Of a stretch of DNA of 64,000 bases, positions 1 to 11,615 are shown in pieces. Within the stretch, counting starts at the first letter, position 1; each line of letters begins with the position of its first letter. Origin of the DNA: Stenogyne calaminthoides (Eukaryota; Streptophyta; Magnoliopsida; Lamiales; Lamiaceae); the NCBI GenBank assembly GCA_037126765.1, contig JBBCBC010000056.1, forward strand, positions 248,001-312,000. Reading direction: 5' to 3'. Position numbers and translations under genes: made by a program. Below the pieces are notes generated by a model that was not told the DNA's origin, did not search any database, and saw only the letters and a list, made by a program, of their open reading frames with translations.

Positions 1-684
1 TCAAAAATAATATAAAAGAAATGGAAGAAAGATTTTCTTGATTTTCTTGGAAAGATTTTATGGAGAAATATATGTATTCTTGGAATACAAGAATATCTCA
101 TAAATTCAAGAAAGATCAAATCTTGCAAATCTTCTTGTAATTTTCAAAAATTAAGGCTAAATAAGGGTGTGAGATTTCTGTGGAAATATACACATGGAAA
201 GAAGAATATATTGGATATATTCAAGATTTCTTGGAGGTCAAGAAAAGATCTTTCCTAGCCCTAATTTGCCTTGAAATTTTCGAACCCTCCCTCACTTATA
301 AATAGGGGATGAATATTTCATCCCCAACTAGTGTTCCATGTGTTGGAAATATTAGAAATCCACAAAGGTGGTGCAACAATTTTTTTATTTTCCTTTGTTT
401 TATAAATCGTTCATCGGAGAACCTTCCACCGGGGTTATTTGACAAGGACTTGGGAATACATGAGAAGAACTTTTGGTGGGTATCCAGATACTTGATCCTG
501 TCTGTCTCAGATCGTCTCTTCAACGGGTACGTTTACGTAACTCCTAGAAATTCCACATGATAGGATCTTTTACGTGAAATATTATTTGCATGTCGTTATT
601 GGATTGATTATTATTTGAATTCACTTAGGTAAATTCATGCTAGTAATAATTGTTAATTTAAATTTGTGTTTATGAGGTCATTCC
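1..684 (+). mobile_element. 3' part of an old Copia-type LTR, + orientation, cut by the window edge
   Basis: Read on the opposite strand, this stretch matches the other Copia LTRs of the window. It has the TATAAATAGGGGATGA core, the 'CACAAAGGTGGTGCAAC' block (361-377) and the 'TTCATGCTAGTAATAATTGTTA' region near 635. It is therefore a related LTR in the opposite direction to elements A, B and C, and much more diverged from them. Its last bases merge into the GATAG target site of element A, so A seems to have landed in or just beside its 3' end. No coding sequence is present. Confidence 0.75.
297..304 (+). promoter_or_regulatory. TATA box of the old LTR
   Basis: TATAAATA followed by GGGGATGA, the same core promoter block that appears on the - strand in the LTRs of A, B and C. 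Confidence 0.55.
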
Positions 685-689
685 GATAG
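685..689. repeat. Target-site duplication of element A (left copy, GATAG)
   Basis: GATAG directly precedes the TGTTGGGG terminus of A and recurs at 7753-7757 directly after its CCCAACA terminus. A perfect 5 bp duplication is what Copia integrase leaves. Confidence 0.9.
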
Positions 690-2519
690 TGTTGGGGAAT
701 TAATTGCACGGATCTATTCGGGATGAATATTTAAATACAAATTTAATTCTAACAATTATTACTAGCATGAATTAATCCTATATTAGTTCAAATAATAATT
801 CAACAACAAATCATGCATATAAACAGTTCACGTAAATCCTACGCATGCGGAATTACTACGAGTTTATGTGAACGTACCTCTTGGAATGGCAATGGACTCG
901 TCGATGAAAACACACCAAAAGGCCTTCCCAAGTATTCCCTTAGTCCTTGCTCGACAAACCGGTGGAAGGATGCTCTCGAACAATTAACAAAAGGAAAAAT
1001 AAAAAATTGTTGCACCACCTTTGTGGATTTACTAATTTTTCCAGCACATGGAATTTTACTTGGGAATGAAAGGATCATCCCCTATTTATAGATGGGTAGT
1101 GGTCGAAAATTTTGAGAAAAAACCAATGTGGGAAAATCTTTTCTTGATCTCCAAGAAATCTTGAATATATCTCATATATTCTTTTCTCCATAATTAAAAT
1201 ATTCCACAAAAATCCCACCTCATCTTGTTATGGAATTTTCGAAAATTAAGAGGAAAGAATCCAAGATTTAGATCTTCTTGAATTTATGAGATATACTTGT
1301 ATTTCAAGAAATACATATCTACCATAATATCTTTTCAAGAAAATCTTTCTTTCCCTTAATTATCAAAATTTCAAAAATTTCAAATATGAATAACCAAGTG
1401 GGAGATTTCTTGAATTTTATGAGATAATCTTGTATTCCAAGAATACATATCTTCATTCCATAACAAAATTCAAAGAAAATCTTTCTCCCTTTTTATTCAT
1501 AATTTTCAAAAAAAAACAAAGGAAAAATAGGCAACAAAATTTATTTTATTTTTAAACACCTTTTTCAGTTATTGGGCTTTTATATTGGGCTACTTAGGGG
1601 GCCTTTAGGAGAATTAAGATTGGACTTTCCAATGGATCTTGAATTATCAATATTGAGCCACAATATTATTCAAGCCCATAAATATTAATTAATCCCACTA
1701 CATAATTAATATTGCACTATCCATCTTAACCCATATTACGGTCAATATGGCTCCGCTATTATTTCTGTGTTTAAGATTATCTAGCCCATTAATTAATTCA
1801 AGCCAATTTGAAATAGCTTTCCATTAATTAATATCTTTTGTCCTTAGTTGAGAACGGTTCAACATTATTATCCATACGGAAACTAGTTCCACTTGCAAGA
1901 TTTGGTATGATAAATCTTATGAACCTCCCAAGGGGGCCGTCGAACAAGCGTTTGCACCGCGATTCTCCGTATTAAATCTTAGCAATCGCGTGTGACCAAT
2001 AATATTGCCCAAGATATAAAGTATTGAATCTCGTTGATTCTCTACCCGTGATAAGTCAAAGCAATAGTTACCAACCACATGTGATCCTATTTAAGGGACG
2101 AAGATTAAGAAATAACGAACCGCTGAGGTCTAATTCTTCCTTGTTCAGTTCTGAAGAATTTGTCCTCCTGTAGGTCCTATTCAGTGCATCAGTCATGCAC
2201 TAGTGTAATCTCTTGGTCAAGACAAGCCAATCTGAGCCTTACACTTCAACCTTTCACGATGGATTGTTCATTTCCATCTAGGTCGTGAATGGTGTACTTT
2301 TGGTTACAAGGGACTGTTAATTTAATCTTCTGTGATATGGTATCACTAAATTAACTACAATGTAACACGTACTATTTATTGAACAGTTATGCATTAAACA
2401 TATGTAACATTCGATGATATTTAAAGCATCAGTGATAAACAATTTATTTCAGTAAATAAGTCCGAAATTCAGTTTTGATTATACAAAGTAAAGAAATACT
2501 TTCCAGTATAATCCCAACA
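690..2519 (-). repeat. 3' LTR of element A (1830 bp)
   Basis: It runs from TGTTGGGATT (at 2519) to CCCCAACA (at 690) on the - strand. It aligns through most of its length with 6206-7752 and with the LTRs of B and C. It holds the TATAAATA core at 1090-1083 and a run of T-rich and A-rich promoter-distal sequence. The base composition is strongly AT-rich. Confidence 0.92.
1083..1090 (-). promoter_or_regulatory. TATA box in 3' LTR of A
   Basis: On the - strand TATAAATA is followed by GGGGATGA. The same block is found in all the sister LTRs, so it is the likely core promoter. Confidence 0.6.
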
Positions 2520-2520
2520 A

Positions 2521-2530
2521 TCTCCCACTT
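2521..2530 (-). other. Polypurine tract of element A
   Basis: AAGTGGGAGA on the - strand lies one base before the TGTTGGG start of the 3' LTR. This is the plus-strand DNA priming site expected of an LTR retrotransposon, and it recurs at the same place in B and C. Confidence 0.85.
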
Positions 2531-2635
2531 ATACTCAAAGTCTGCTTTTAAGTATACTACAGCATGTCTCGTGCAGTTCCTAATATGTGACGTCTAATGT
2601 CACCTAACGAACCTAATAATTTCTCCCACTTATAC

Positions 2636-5336
2636 TCAAAGCAAATTGGCAACGGTCTTGACACCCATTCCTTCCACATGTCTCTCGAATGTATTCTGAG
2701 GCAGACCCTTTGTGAATGGATCTGCTAGGTTGTCTTCTGATGCTATCTTTGCCACCTCTATATCTCCTCTCTTAACGATTTCTCGTATAAGATGGTATTT
2801 CCTTTCAATGTGTTTGCTGGCCTTGTGGGCTCTTGGTTCCCTTGAATTTGCAACTGCTCCGGCATTGTCACAATAAACAGTGATTGTGCTGGGTGAATTC
2901 GGAACTACATCCAAGTCCACTAGGAAGTTCTTGAGCCAAACCGCTTCTTTCGCTGCCTCGCAAGCAGCTACATATTCGGCTTCCATGGTAGAATCTGCGA
3001 TGCATTTCTGCTTAACGTTTCTCCATGTCATGGCTCCTTTCCCCATGCAAAACACACTACCGGAGGTAGATTTTCTGGAATTTAAGTCTGATTGGAAATC
3101 CGAGTCCGTGTAGCCGATGGGGATTAGACTATCTGACTGATAAATTAACATTCTATCTCGAGTTCTTTTCAGATACTTCAGAATGATTTAACTGTCGTCC
3201 AATGTTCTTTCCCCGGGTTACTTTGATATCTTGCCACCATGCCAACGGCAAAGCAGATATCTGGTCTCATCTGACACATTGCATTGCATAAGGCTTCCGA
3301 GAGCCAAGCATATGGAATGCCTTTCATGTCATCTATCTCCTTTTGTGTCTTAGGGCACATTTTCTTGGATAGATGGATTCCATGTCTGAAAGGTACGAAG
3401 CCTTTCTTGGAATCCTGCATGCTGAATCGTTTCAAGACAGTGTCTATGTATGAAGCTTGTGATAAGCCTATCATCATTTTCTTGCGATCTCGAGTGATCT
3501 TGATCCTAAGGATGTGAGCGGCTTCCCCTAAGTCCTTCACATCAAACTGTTTTGAAAGTCATGCCCTTACGTCTGATAACACCTTTACATCATTCCTGAT
3601 GATCAGAATGTCGTCTACGTATAGTACTAAGAATACCAATGCAGTTTTGACATGCTTTTTGTACACACAACTTTCGAACTCATTTTGATCAAACCCCTAA
3701 GACTTTATAACATGATCAAAACATTGGTTCCAAGCTCTGGATGCCTGTTTGAGTCCGTAAATGGACTTCATGAGCTTACAAACTAGGTGTTCTTGGCCTT
3801 TTTCAATAAAGTCTTGGGGTTGTTGCATATAGATTTCTTCATCAAGACTTCCGTTAAGGAAAGCTGTCTTGACATCCATTTGCCAGATTTCAAAGTCGAG
3901 ATGCGCAGCAATCGACAAGAGAATTCAGATGGACTTGAGCATTACTACGGGCGAAAAAGTTTCCTCATAGTCGATCTCTTCTTTCTGAGTATAACCTTTC
4001 ACCACAAGCCTTGCCTTGAAGGTTTCCACCTTCTCGTCCGGTCCTCTTTTTCTCTTGTATACCCACTTGCAACCAATGGGTTTGACCCCATTAAGTGGTT
4101 CGACTAGCTCCCACACTCTGTTATGATCCATAGAACCCATTTCGGCTTTCATTACTGTTTGCCAAGAACCTGCATCCTTGTCTTGGATTGCCTCGTCATA
4201 TGTCCATGGGTCTGATTCATCTTGTCCGGGAATCAAGTCCGAGGACTCTCCTATCGTCATGAATCTCTCGGGCTGTCTCACAACCCTCCCACTACGATGA
4301 GGTTCCGGTTGTGTAAGTGTGTCGTTTGGTATGTCATCTTGTACAGTTGGCACTGAGGTTAGCCCCCTTAGCTCATTTAAGGTAATCTCACTTATGGGTC
4401 TTCTTTTGTTCATACAGTCTTCTTCCAAAAATCTAAAGTGGGTGCTTATTACCACCTTTTGATCTTCGGGACCATAGAACATACACCCTTTTATTCCCTC
4501 GGGGTATCCTACAAACAACCTTAATTCTGATCGAGGATCCAATTTTTCGGCTTCCTTGTCCAACACGTAGGCCAGACACCCCCAAATCTTCATGTGTCTC
4601 AAACTGGGCTTGCGCCCGGTCCACAATTCTTTGGGAGTTTTGGAAACCAATTTGGATGGCACCAAGTTAAGAATGTAGGCTGTTGTTTCTAAGGCATGAC
4701 CCCAGAACGACTTGGGAGAATCCGCATAACTCATCATAGATCTAACCATTTCCAAAAGAGTTCTGTTTCTTCGCTCTGCAACCCCATTTTGTTGAGGGGT
4801 TCCGGGTGCAGTTAGCTGGGATGCAATCCCTTTATCAGATAAGTAGTTCAAAACTCATCGCTGAGGTACTCGCCTCCACGATCGGATTGTAGAGACTTGA
4901 TACGTTTTTCCCTATGATTCTCTACTTGAGCCTTAAATTCTTTGAATTTCTCAATGGTCTCAGATTTATGCTTCAAAAGGAAAATATAACCGTACCTTGA
5001 GTAGTCATCAATAAAAGTGACGAAATACTCATAACCTCCCCTTGCTTTGGTTGACATTGGACCACATACGTCTGAGTGAACTATTTCTAACTCTTCTTTA
5101 GCTCTATTCCCCTTGGCTCCGAATGCCCTCTTGGTCATTTTACCCTCCAAACATGATTCGCATGTTGGAATTGGTTCAACTTGGAGAAACTCCAGTGGAC
5201 CGTCTTTCACCAACCTTTGGATCCTCTTTGAATTAATATGTCCCAATCTTAGATGCCATAGAAGTGTCTCGTTCATGTTTTCTTTTATCGGAAACAGTTG
5301 ATGTGTTATAGGATGCATTTCGTGAGTGGTGTGCAC
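2636..5336 (-). pseudogene. pol: Copia pol remnant of element A (integrase, RT, RNase H)
   Basis: Read 5' to 3' on the - strand, 5336-4848 carries the pre-integrase zinc-binding pattern (H...H in 'LLWHLRLGHINSKRIQRL', then CESC) and integrase core blocks with the catalytic aspartates ('VHSDVCGPM', 'QSDRGGEY'). 4851-3925 continues with the integrase C-terminus ('QQNGVAERRNRTLLEM') and the start of RT. 3918-3697 and 3640-3600 hold the RT core, including the YVDD region. 3540-3178 is the RT thumb. 3151-2636 is RNase H ('KSTSGSVF', 'STMEAEYVAACEA'). The pieces lie in different frames with stops between them, so it is a pseudogene. Protease and gag are absent. The order INT before RT is diagnostic for Ty1/copia. 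Confidence 0.93.
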
Positions 5337-6205
5337 AGTTAATTGTATAGAGATTTTCCATCAATATCCCATAACAAATACACTCATCATTTCAAGAAAT
5401 GATGTCATTCTTATTAGAAGAAACTAAGTATCCATTAACAGAATTTTAGAAATTGAAAGTGAATTCTTTCTAAAACTGGGAACATAAAGAACATCTCTTA
5501 AAATTAGAACTCTGTCTTCAAAAGGTGAGATTTTTCATTGGGCAATTCTCATGCAAACACATTTAAACAAATTAAATAAAGCACAAGAAATCACAACAAT
5601 AAATCAAGCAAAGCGGAAAAATAAACATATTGGGCACAAATTATCCAATTGTCATGGTTTGATTTTTCTTGGCTTGATTTTGAAGAAACGTCGTCTTGAA
5701 TTTCTCCCACTCGATCGTCTCGAAAAGAACTCCATCTCGAAACGCCACGCCAAGTAGCTCGCAGCCAGGATGCGCGCGCGTTCAGCGGCCCGCTAATGCG
5801 GCGACCGCGTCTGGCCTTAGCGCGATCGCGTCGCCCATCAATGCTGGCGACCTCGGCCCGGCCGCCCAGCGTCGCCCTCGGCCTCAGCGGGGTTGGCCCG
5901 GTGGCGTACCCCCGTGCATCCGCCGCCAGCATCGCCAACCGCGCTGCCCGCAGAGACTCGGCAGATCGCGTCCATGGCGTCCGTAGCGCTCGCGCTGTCG
6001 CCCGTCGCCCGCGCCGCGTCGCGGCGCCCTATCGCCCGCCCATGCGGCGGACCTACAGCGCGGCGCTCGGCCCTCGTCCTCGCCCTATGCCCGTGCGTGC
6101 CTGCATGCGTTCGCATCGTAACGCGTGCCTCGCCCGCCGTTCGTCGATACTGCGCCCGCTTATGCGGTGGATCTCTATCCTTTAATTCTTCATCTCCGCC
6201 TCCAA
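5337..6205 (-). other. Leader and pol junction of element A after gag deletion
   Basis: 5337-5522 matches the region just before integrase in element C (37258-37437). At about 5522-5530 it jumps straight to sequence matching C's leader (from 39030 on), so about 1.6 kb holding gag and protease is missing. 5700-6190 is a GC-rich island with open frames on both strands. It is comparable in position, but not closely in sequence, to 39250-39660 in C. The open frames follow from the GC content and are not supported as genes. The primer-binding site is missing. Confidence 0.75.
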
Positions 6206-7752
6206 TTAACAAAAGGAAAAATAAAAATTTATTGCACCACCTTTGTGGATTTACTAATTTTTCCAGCTCATGGAATTTTACTTGGGAATGAAAGAATCAT
6301 CCCTTATTTATAGATGGGTGGTGGTCGAAAATTTTGAGGAAAAACCAATGTGGGAAAATCTTTTCTTGATCTCCAAGAAATCTTGAATATATCTCATATA
6401 TTCTTTTCTCATAATTAAAATATTCCACAAAAATCCCACCTCATCTTGTTATGAAATTTTCGAAAATTAAGAGGAAAGAATCCAAGATTTGGATCTTCTT
6501 GAATTTATGAGATATACTTGTATTTCAAAAAATACATATCTACCATAATATCTTTTCAAGAAAATCAAGAAAATCTTTCTTTCCCGTAATTATCAAAATT
6601 TTGAAAATTTCAAATATGAATAACTAAGTGGGAGATTTTTTGAATTTAATGAGATAATCTTGTATTCCAAGAATACATATCTTCATTCCATAACAAAATT
6701 CAAAGAAAATCTTTCTCCCCTTTTTATTCATAATTTTCGAAAAAAACACGGAAAAATAGGCAACAAAATTTATTTTATTTTTAAACACCTTTTTCAGTTA
6801 TTGAACTTTATGTTGGGCTACTTAGGGGGCCTTTAGGAGAATTAAGATTGGACCTTCCAATGGATCTTGAATTATCAATATTGAGCCACAATATTATTCA
6901 AGCCCATAAATATTAATTAATCCCACTACATAATTAATATTGCACTATCCATCTTAACCCATATTACAGTCAATATGGCTCCCGGTTATTATTTCCCGTG
7001 TTTAAGATTATCTAGCCTATTAATTAATTCAAGCCACTGAAATAGCTTTCCATTAATTAATATCTTTTGTCCTTGGTTAAGGAACGGTTCAACATTATTA
7101 TCCATACCGGAAACTAGTTCCACTTGCAAGATTTGGTATGATAAATCTTATGAACCTCCCAAGGGGGCAAATCGAACAAGCGTACTTGCACACGATTCTC
7201 CGTATTAAATCTTAGCAATCGCATGTGACCAATAATATTGCCCAAGATATAAAGTATTGAATCTCGTTGATTCTCTACCCGTGATAAGTCAAAGCAATAG
7301 TTACCAACCACATGTGATCCTATTTAAGGGACGAAGATTAAGAAATAACGAACCACTGAGGTCTAATTCTTCCTTGTTCAGTTCTGAAGAATTTGTCCTC
7401 CTGTAGGTCCTATTCAGTGCATCAGTCATGCACTAGTGTAATCTCTTGGTCAAGACAAGCCAATCTGAGCCTTACACTTCAACCTGTCACGATGGATTGT
7501 TCATTTCCATCTAGGTCGTGAATGGTGTACTTTTGGTTACAAGGGACTGTTAATTTAATCTTCTGTGATCTGGTATCACTAAATTAACTACAATGTAACA
7601 CGTACTATTTATTGAACAGTTATGCAGTAAATATATGTAACATTCGATGATATTTAAAGCATCAGTGATAAACAATTTATTTCAGTAAATAAGTCCGAAA
7701 TTCAGTTTTGATTATACAAAGTGAAAGCATACTTTCCAGTATAATCCCAACA
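6206..7752 (-). repeat. 5' LTR of element A, truncated
   Basis: It starts with TGTTGGGATT at 7752 and ends inside the LTR at about 6206, where GC-rich leader sequence is joined directly to 'AATTAACAAAAGG'. About 0.29 kb of the LTR's 3' part plus the primer site is lost compared with the left LTR. Confidence 0.88.
6305..6312 (-). promoter_or_regulatory. TATA box in 5' LTR of A
   Basis: TATAAATA on the - strand, at the same position as in the sister LTRs. The following bases are AGGGATGA here. Confidence 0.55.
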
Positions 7753-7757
7753 GATAG
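7753..7757. repeat. Target-site duplication of element A (right copy, GATAG)
   Basis: Perfect match to 685-689, directly after the CCCAACA end of the element. Confidence 0.9.
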
Positions 7758-8806
7758 ATCCTGGCATATGTTATCCCAAGAGGAAGAACCTACATTAGGT
7801 GCAAGTTTAGCTAAAATGAAGGAACTGAAAGGAAAGTCTAAGGTGGGAGAAGGAAGTTCATCAAAGAAGGGAGGGTTAGAGGTATTATTGATACATTCTG
7901 ATGTTCTTGTGCAGGATGTTAGTCATGATGATCAAGTGGAAACTGAACAAGGGTGGGGTGATGGAATGGAAAGAATCAGCTATGATAACTATTTTGAAGA
8001 CTACTTATTGGCTCATCCTGAAGAATTACAACCATTGAGTGCTCGGAATCAGATTTCAGATTATGAGTCAGAACCTGAAAGGGTTAAAGGTGCAAAGTTG
8101 AGGAAAAGGAAGCCTAAGAAAGGAAAGTCAAATGTGGGAGAAGGAAGTTCAAAAAAGAAGAAAGGGTTAAAGTTATTATTTACTAAACAATATTAGTTCT
8201 TAAACTATTCTAGTTATTGTACTAAGCTAGTATTATTTACAGGATGTGAGTGAGACTGTTATGGAGGATGTGAGTGAGACTGTTATTGGACAAGAGGAGC
8301 AAATCATGTCTCAAAATGTGCAAGTTGAGGGGACTCAAAATGCTGATTCAGAAGGTATGATATGTTAGTCCAATATTTGTTCAATATTATGACTACAAAA
8401 ATAAGTTATAATCTTCTCAATTTTTTTCATAGGTGAAGAAAGTTTGTGTGATCTTAATAGTCAACTGACTAATGATAGTACACCCTGTACCAATTATTGA
8501 TTGAAGACAATTTTAAAGAAAACAGATTGACTAAAGCAGTTGGAGGCAAGTAAAACAAATCCCTCAGATATGAACAAATCTCCTATTTTTTACTTACTAA
8601 TTACACATTTGATTTTTTATTTTTTTTTGCAGAGAAACAAGAAGGTTTCATGGAACTCAAGCTCTGTCCCTACCAGGGAGCCTCCTTCTATGGATGAGCA
8701 GTTTAGTGGAACTTTGACAAGTGCAGAAAACAGGAAATTGATCTTCAAGGATGGGCTGAGATATGTGACTTTGAAGAACCTGGGCTCATTTTCTTCAAAG
8801 AAGTGA
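7758..8806 (+). pseudogene. Unrecognised multi-exon gene fragment, 5' end cut by element A
   Basis: An open frame runs from the element A junction to 8196. It encodes a charged, low-complexity protein with two copies of a Lys/Ser motif ('KGKSKVGEGSS' and 'KGKSNVGEGSS') and an acidic stretch ('SDYESEPE'). Further exon-like pieces follow plausible acceptors: 8242-8354, which contains a 24-base direct repeat encoding DVSETVME; about 8433-8500; and 8633-8806, which ends 'TLKNLGSFSSKK' and a stop. The acidic YESE-type stretch followed by Lys/Arg is reminiscent of the N-terminal spacer in plant MuDR-like transposases, but I see no transposase core, so this is only a guess. The 5' end is absent, so it is annotated as a fragment. 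Confidence 0.4.
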
Positions 8807-9159
8807 TGGGAGGATGTCTAAAATTGACTTTTTTTGTTATGTGTTTAATGGAATGGGATTTCTGAACAATTAGATAGTGCTTCTTGAGATTTCTGAAGCT
8901 TTTTTTGTGCATTCATTCCATCATCTTTTTTTTTTTTTTTTGAACAATTGCAAACTGCTACTTGGTGAAGCTCCTTTTTGGATTAGATGATGGAATGATT
9001 GTCTTGGATGATGTTGCAAACTGAATCTTGGTGAAGCTTCTTTTTGTGAATTATATTTTGTGAAATGGACTACATTTTGAAGTGATCTTATTATGTTGTT
9101 ATTACTAGTAGATGAGCCATATTATTCACTGTTATAATTGAGATTCTATATTAGTATTA
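8807..9159. other. 3' flank of the gene fragment, no gene seen
   Basis: Contains a long T run near 8928-8941 and a loose duplication of a 'TTGGTGAAGCT' stretch (8961 and 9030). Nothing coding is supported. Confidence 0.5.
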
Positions 9160-9360
9160 GTTGTTATAATAAAAAGTATCAGTTCTTATACTAAAAAGTA
9201 TCAGTTGTTATACTAAAAAGTATCAGTTTATATACTCAAAAGTATCAGTTTAAGTATCAGTTTATATACTAAAAAGTACCAGTTTATAAAATCAAAAGTA
9301 CCAGTTGTTATAAGTTGTTATAATCAAAAGTATCAGTTGTTATACTCAAAAGTATTAGTT
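9160..9360. repeat. Minisatellite, unit about 21 bp
   Basis: Imperfect tandem copies of 'AAAAGTATCAGTTGTTATACT', about nine or ten in all, with some shortened units. Composition is AT-rich. Confidence 0.8.
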
Positions 9361-9551
9361 ACTGTATGAATAAGTATTACACCTTGTTCAATTCATAATA
9401 CTAAAACAGAGGATACATTAATAAAACAGGGGATCCAATTACAATAACATTACAGATGATACTTTACAATAACACTAATATTTTTCCCTTAATTAAACAT
9501 TACAAATGATACCTTAAACATGGCCCAAAATACAGATGAAGTAATACCAAA

Positions 9552-10011
9552 CTAAACCAGCCACATTGCAAAGAAAAAAAACCAAGATCCAATTAAAGCA
9601 TACTTCATCCAATTGCCATTGTTTTCAGAATTTTCTGCCTTCAACTCGTTTTCACATTTTTCCTTCAACTCGTATTCACGTTTTTCCTTCATGAGGGTTC
9701 GAATTACCGACATCGCTCTTGGAGATATTGGAGGATCCATCCATTCAAAATAATTGCACCCGCCTCCACCTCGCTGAAACAAACAGTGGGACGTTTTGAA
9801 TCCAAAATTGGGGATTAAACAAACAGGGGATTTTTAATCAAAAATAGATTCTTGCGAGGTTAGATACACACGAGTGGACTGAGTATTATCATAGGGAAAA
9901 CATAGTGGGCTTACATGATTAGGGAAAACTTGCCTTCTAATTTGGGCAACCATGGAATCTTCGACCAGGATTCTCTGGAGTCCAAGAAGTGCGAGTACGA
10001 ACCTGGTTTCC
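9552..10011 (-). pseudogene. GRF-type zinc-finger, C-terminal membrane-anchor gene (broken)
   Basis: Exon 2 (9773-9552) encodes 'RGGGGCNYFEWMDPP', the second half of a GRF zinc finger. A Lys/Glu-rich helix and a hydrophobic tail ('ALIGSWFFFFAMWLV') that looks like a membrane anchor follow. The upstream exon ends at 9934 and encodes 'RTSWTPENPGRRFHGC' plus PN, the first half of the same domain. Joining needs a GC-AG intron (AAG|GCAAGT ... TTTCAG). An in-frame TAG (9939-9937) stands where family members usually have an aromatic residue, and the 5' end is replaced by an LTR at about 10012. GRF fingers bind nucleic acid in characterised proteins; the role of this small plant form is unknown to me. 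Both the stop and the truncation make it a pseudogene. Confidence 0.75.
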
Positions 10012-11615
10012 AACATAATAATTAATGAACAAATAAACATCATGCGTACATGTATTTCACGTTAAACCTAAGCATGCGGAATCTAGGAATTACGTAAATA
10101 CTAACCTCTCGTAGAGACAACCGCTGAGACGATGGATCAACCCAAAGTGTCTTCTCAAATATGTCCCACGTCCACGAACGTAATCCGGTGGGAGGATTAT
10201 CAACGAACGATTTCAATCTTTAAAGGAGAAAAGGAAAATTTTTGGCTACCACCTTTGTGGATTTCTAATTTTTCCAACACATGGAATTGCACTCGGGGAT
10301 GAAAAACTCATCCCCTATTTATAATACATGAGGTGGTCGAAATTTAGCCCTAGGAATAAGATGGAAAAATCTTTTTTCTTGATCTCCAAGAAATCTTGAA
10401 TATATCCAATATATTCTTTTCTCCATATTTAAAATATCCCACCACCTTATATTATAGAGATTTTCAAAAATCTCACATAAGTAGGGAAGAAATAAGATCT
10501 TTTTCTTTTCTTGAACTTATGGGATAAACTTGTATCTCAAGAATACTTATTCCACAAGATCTTTCCAAGAAAATCAAGAAAAAATCTTTTCTCTCTCCTA
10601 TCTTATTATTTTCGAAAATTATTGGAAAAAATTGGGCCAAAATATTTTCTTCTCATTTTCATTAATTGGACTTTAGTTTGGGCTATTTGAGGGGCCTTTA
10701 GGAGAATTAAGATTGGACCTCCAATGGTCTATGAAGCTTTAATATTTAGCCAAAATATTATTCAAGCCCATTAATATTAATTTACTCCACTATAAAATTA
10801 ATATTGAACTATCCATCTTAACCCACATTACGACTTCACAATAATATGGCTCCCGGTTATTATTTCCCGCGTTTAAGATTATCTTAGTCCATTAATTAAT
10901 TAAGTCACTGAACATACTTTATATTAATTAATATCTTTGTCCTTGGAGTAAAGACAGCTCAACATTATTACCCATACCGGAAATAAATTTCCACTTGCAA
11001 GATTTGGTATGATAAAGATTCTTAGCCCACCAAGGGGACAAATCAAGCAAGCCGTACTTGCACGCGATTCTCCGTATTAAATCTTAGCAATCATCGTGTA
11101 ATTAATAATATTGCCCAAGATACAAGGTATCGAATCTCATTGATTCTCTTCACATCATAAGTCAAAACAATAGTTATTAATTTCACACGATCCTATTTAA
11201 GGAACGGAGATTAAGAAATAACGCACCACTGAGGTCTAATTCTTGTATATTCAGTACCGAAGAATTTATCCTCCTGTAGGTCCTTTTCAGCACATCAGGA
11301 TGCACTAGTGTAATCCCTTGGTCAAGACAAGCCAATCCGAGCCTTACACTTCAACCTTTCATGATGGGTTGTACCATCTGGGTTGTGAATTTGTACTTAG
11401 TCACGAGGAACTGTTAATTTGATCTTCTGTGATCTAGTATCACCAAATTAACTACAACGTAACACGTACTGACTTTATCGAACTGGTATGCAGTAAATAT
11501 ATATAACATTCATTCATATTTAATGCAACATGTGAAAAATAATTTATTTCAGTAAAATAAATAAGAAATTCAGTTTGGTTATACAAAGTAAAAGTATATT
11601 TTTCAGTATACAACA
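10012..11615 (-). mobile_element. Truncated or solo Copia LTR
   Basis: It matches the B-type LTR from the 'CATGCGGAA' block (10073) through the promoter block and the conserved 'GAGGTCTAATTCTT' block (11229) to the terminus CAGTATACAACA (11615). The terminal part next to the GRF gene is degraded, so no target duplication can be shown. It separates the GRF pseudogene from the LINE. Confidence 0.82.
10316..10323 (-). promoter_or_regulatory. TATA box in the truncated LTR
   Basis: TATAAATA followed by GGGGATGA on the - strand, as in the sister LTRs. Confidence 0.5.

Larger units (their letters stand above)
690..7752 (-). mobile_element. Element A: defective Ty1/copia retrotransposon
   Basis: A 7.06 kb element lies on the - strand, bounded by TG...CA termini and the GATAG duplication. 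In element order it has a truncated 5' LTR (7752-6206), a leader remnant, integrase, reverse transcriptase and RNase H (5336-2636), a polypurine tract, and a full 3' LTR (2519-690). The domain order INT-RT-RH identifies Copia. Two internal deletions removed the primer-binding site with the end of the 5' LTR, and gag with protease. It could only move, if at all, with help from another element, and loss of the primer site makes even that unlikely. Confidence 0.93.

Noticed and set aside
5591..6291. Several overlapping GC-rich open frames on both strands, rich in Arg, Ala and Pro
   Set aside because: They lie in the Copia leader, overlap on both strands, and follow from the GC content. No domain is seen, and the matching region of C encodes different strings.
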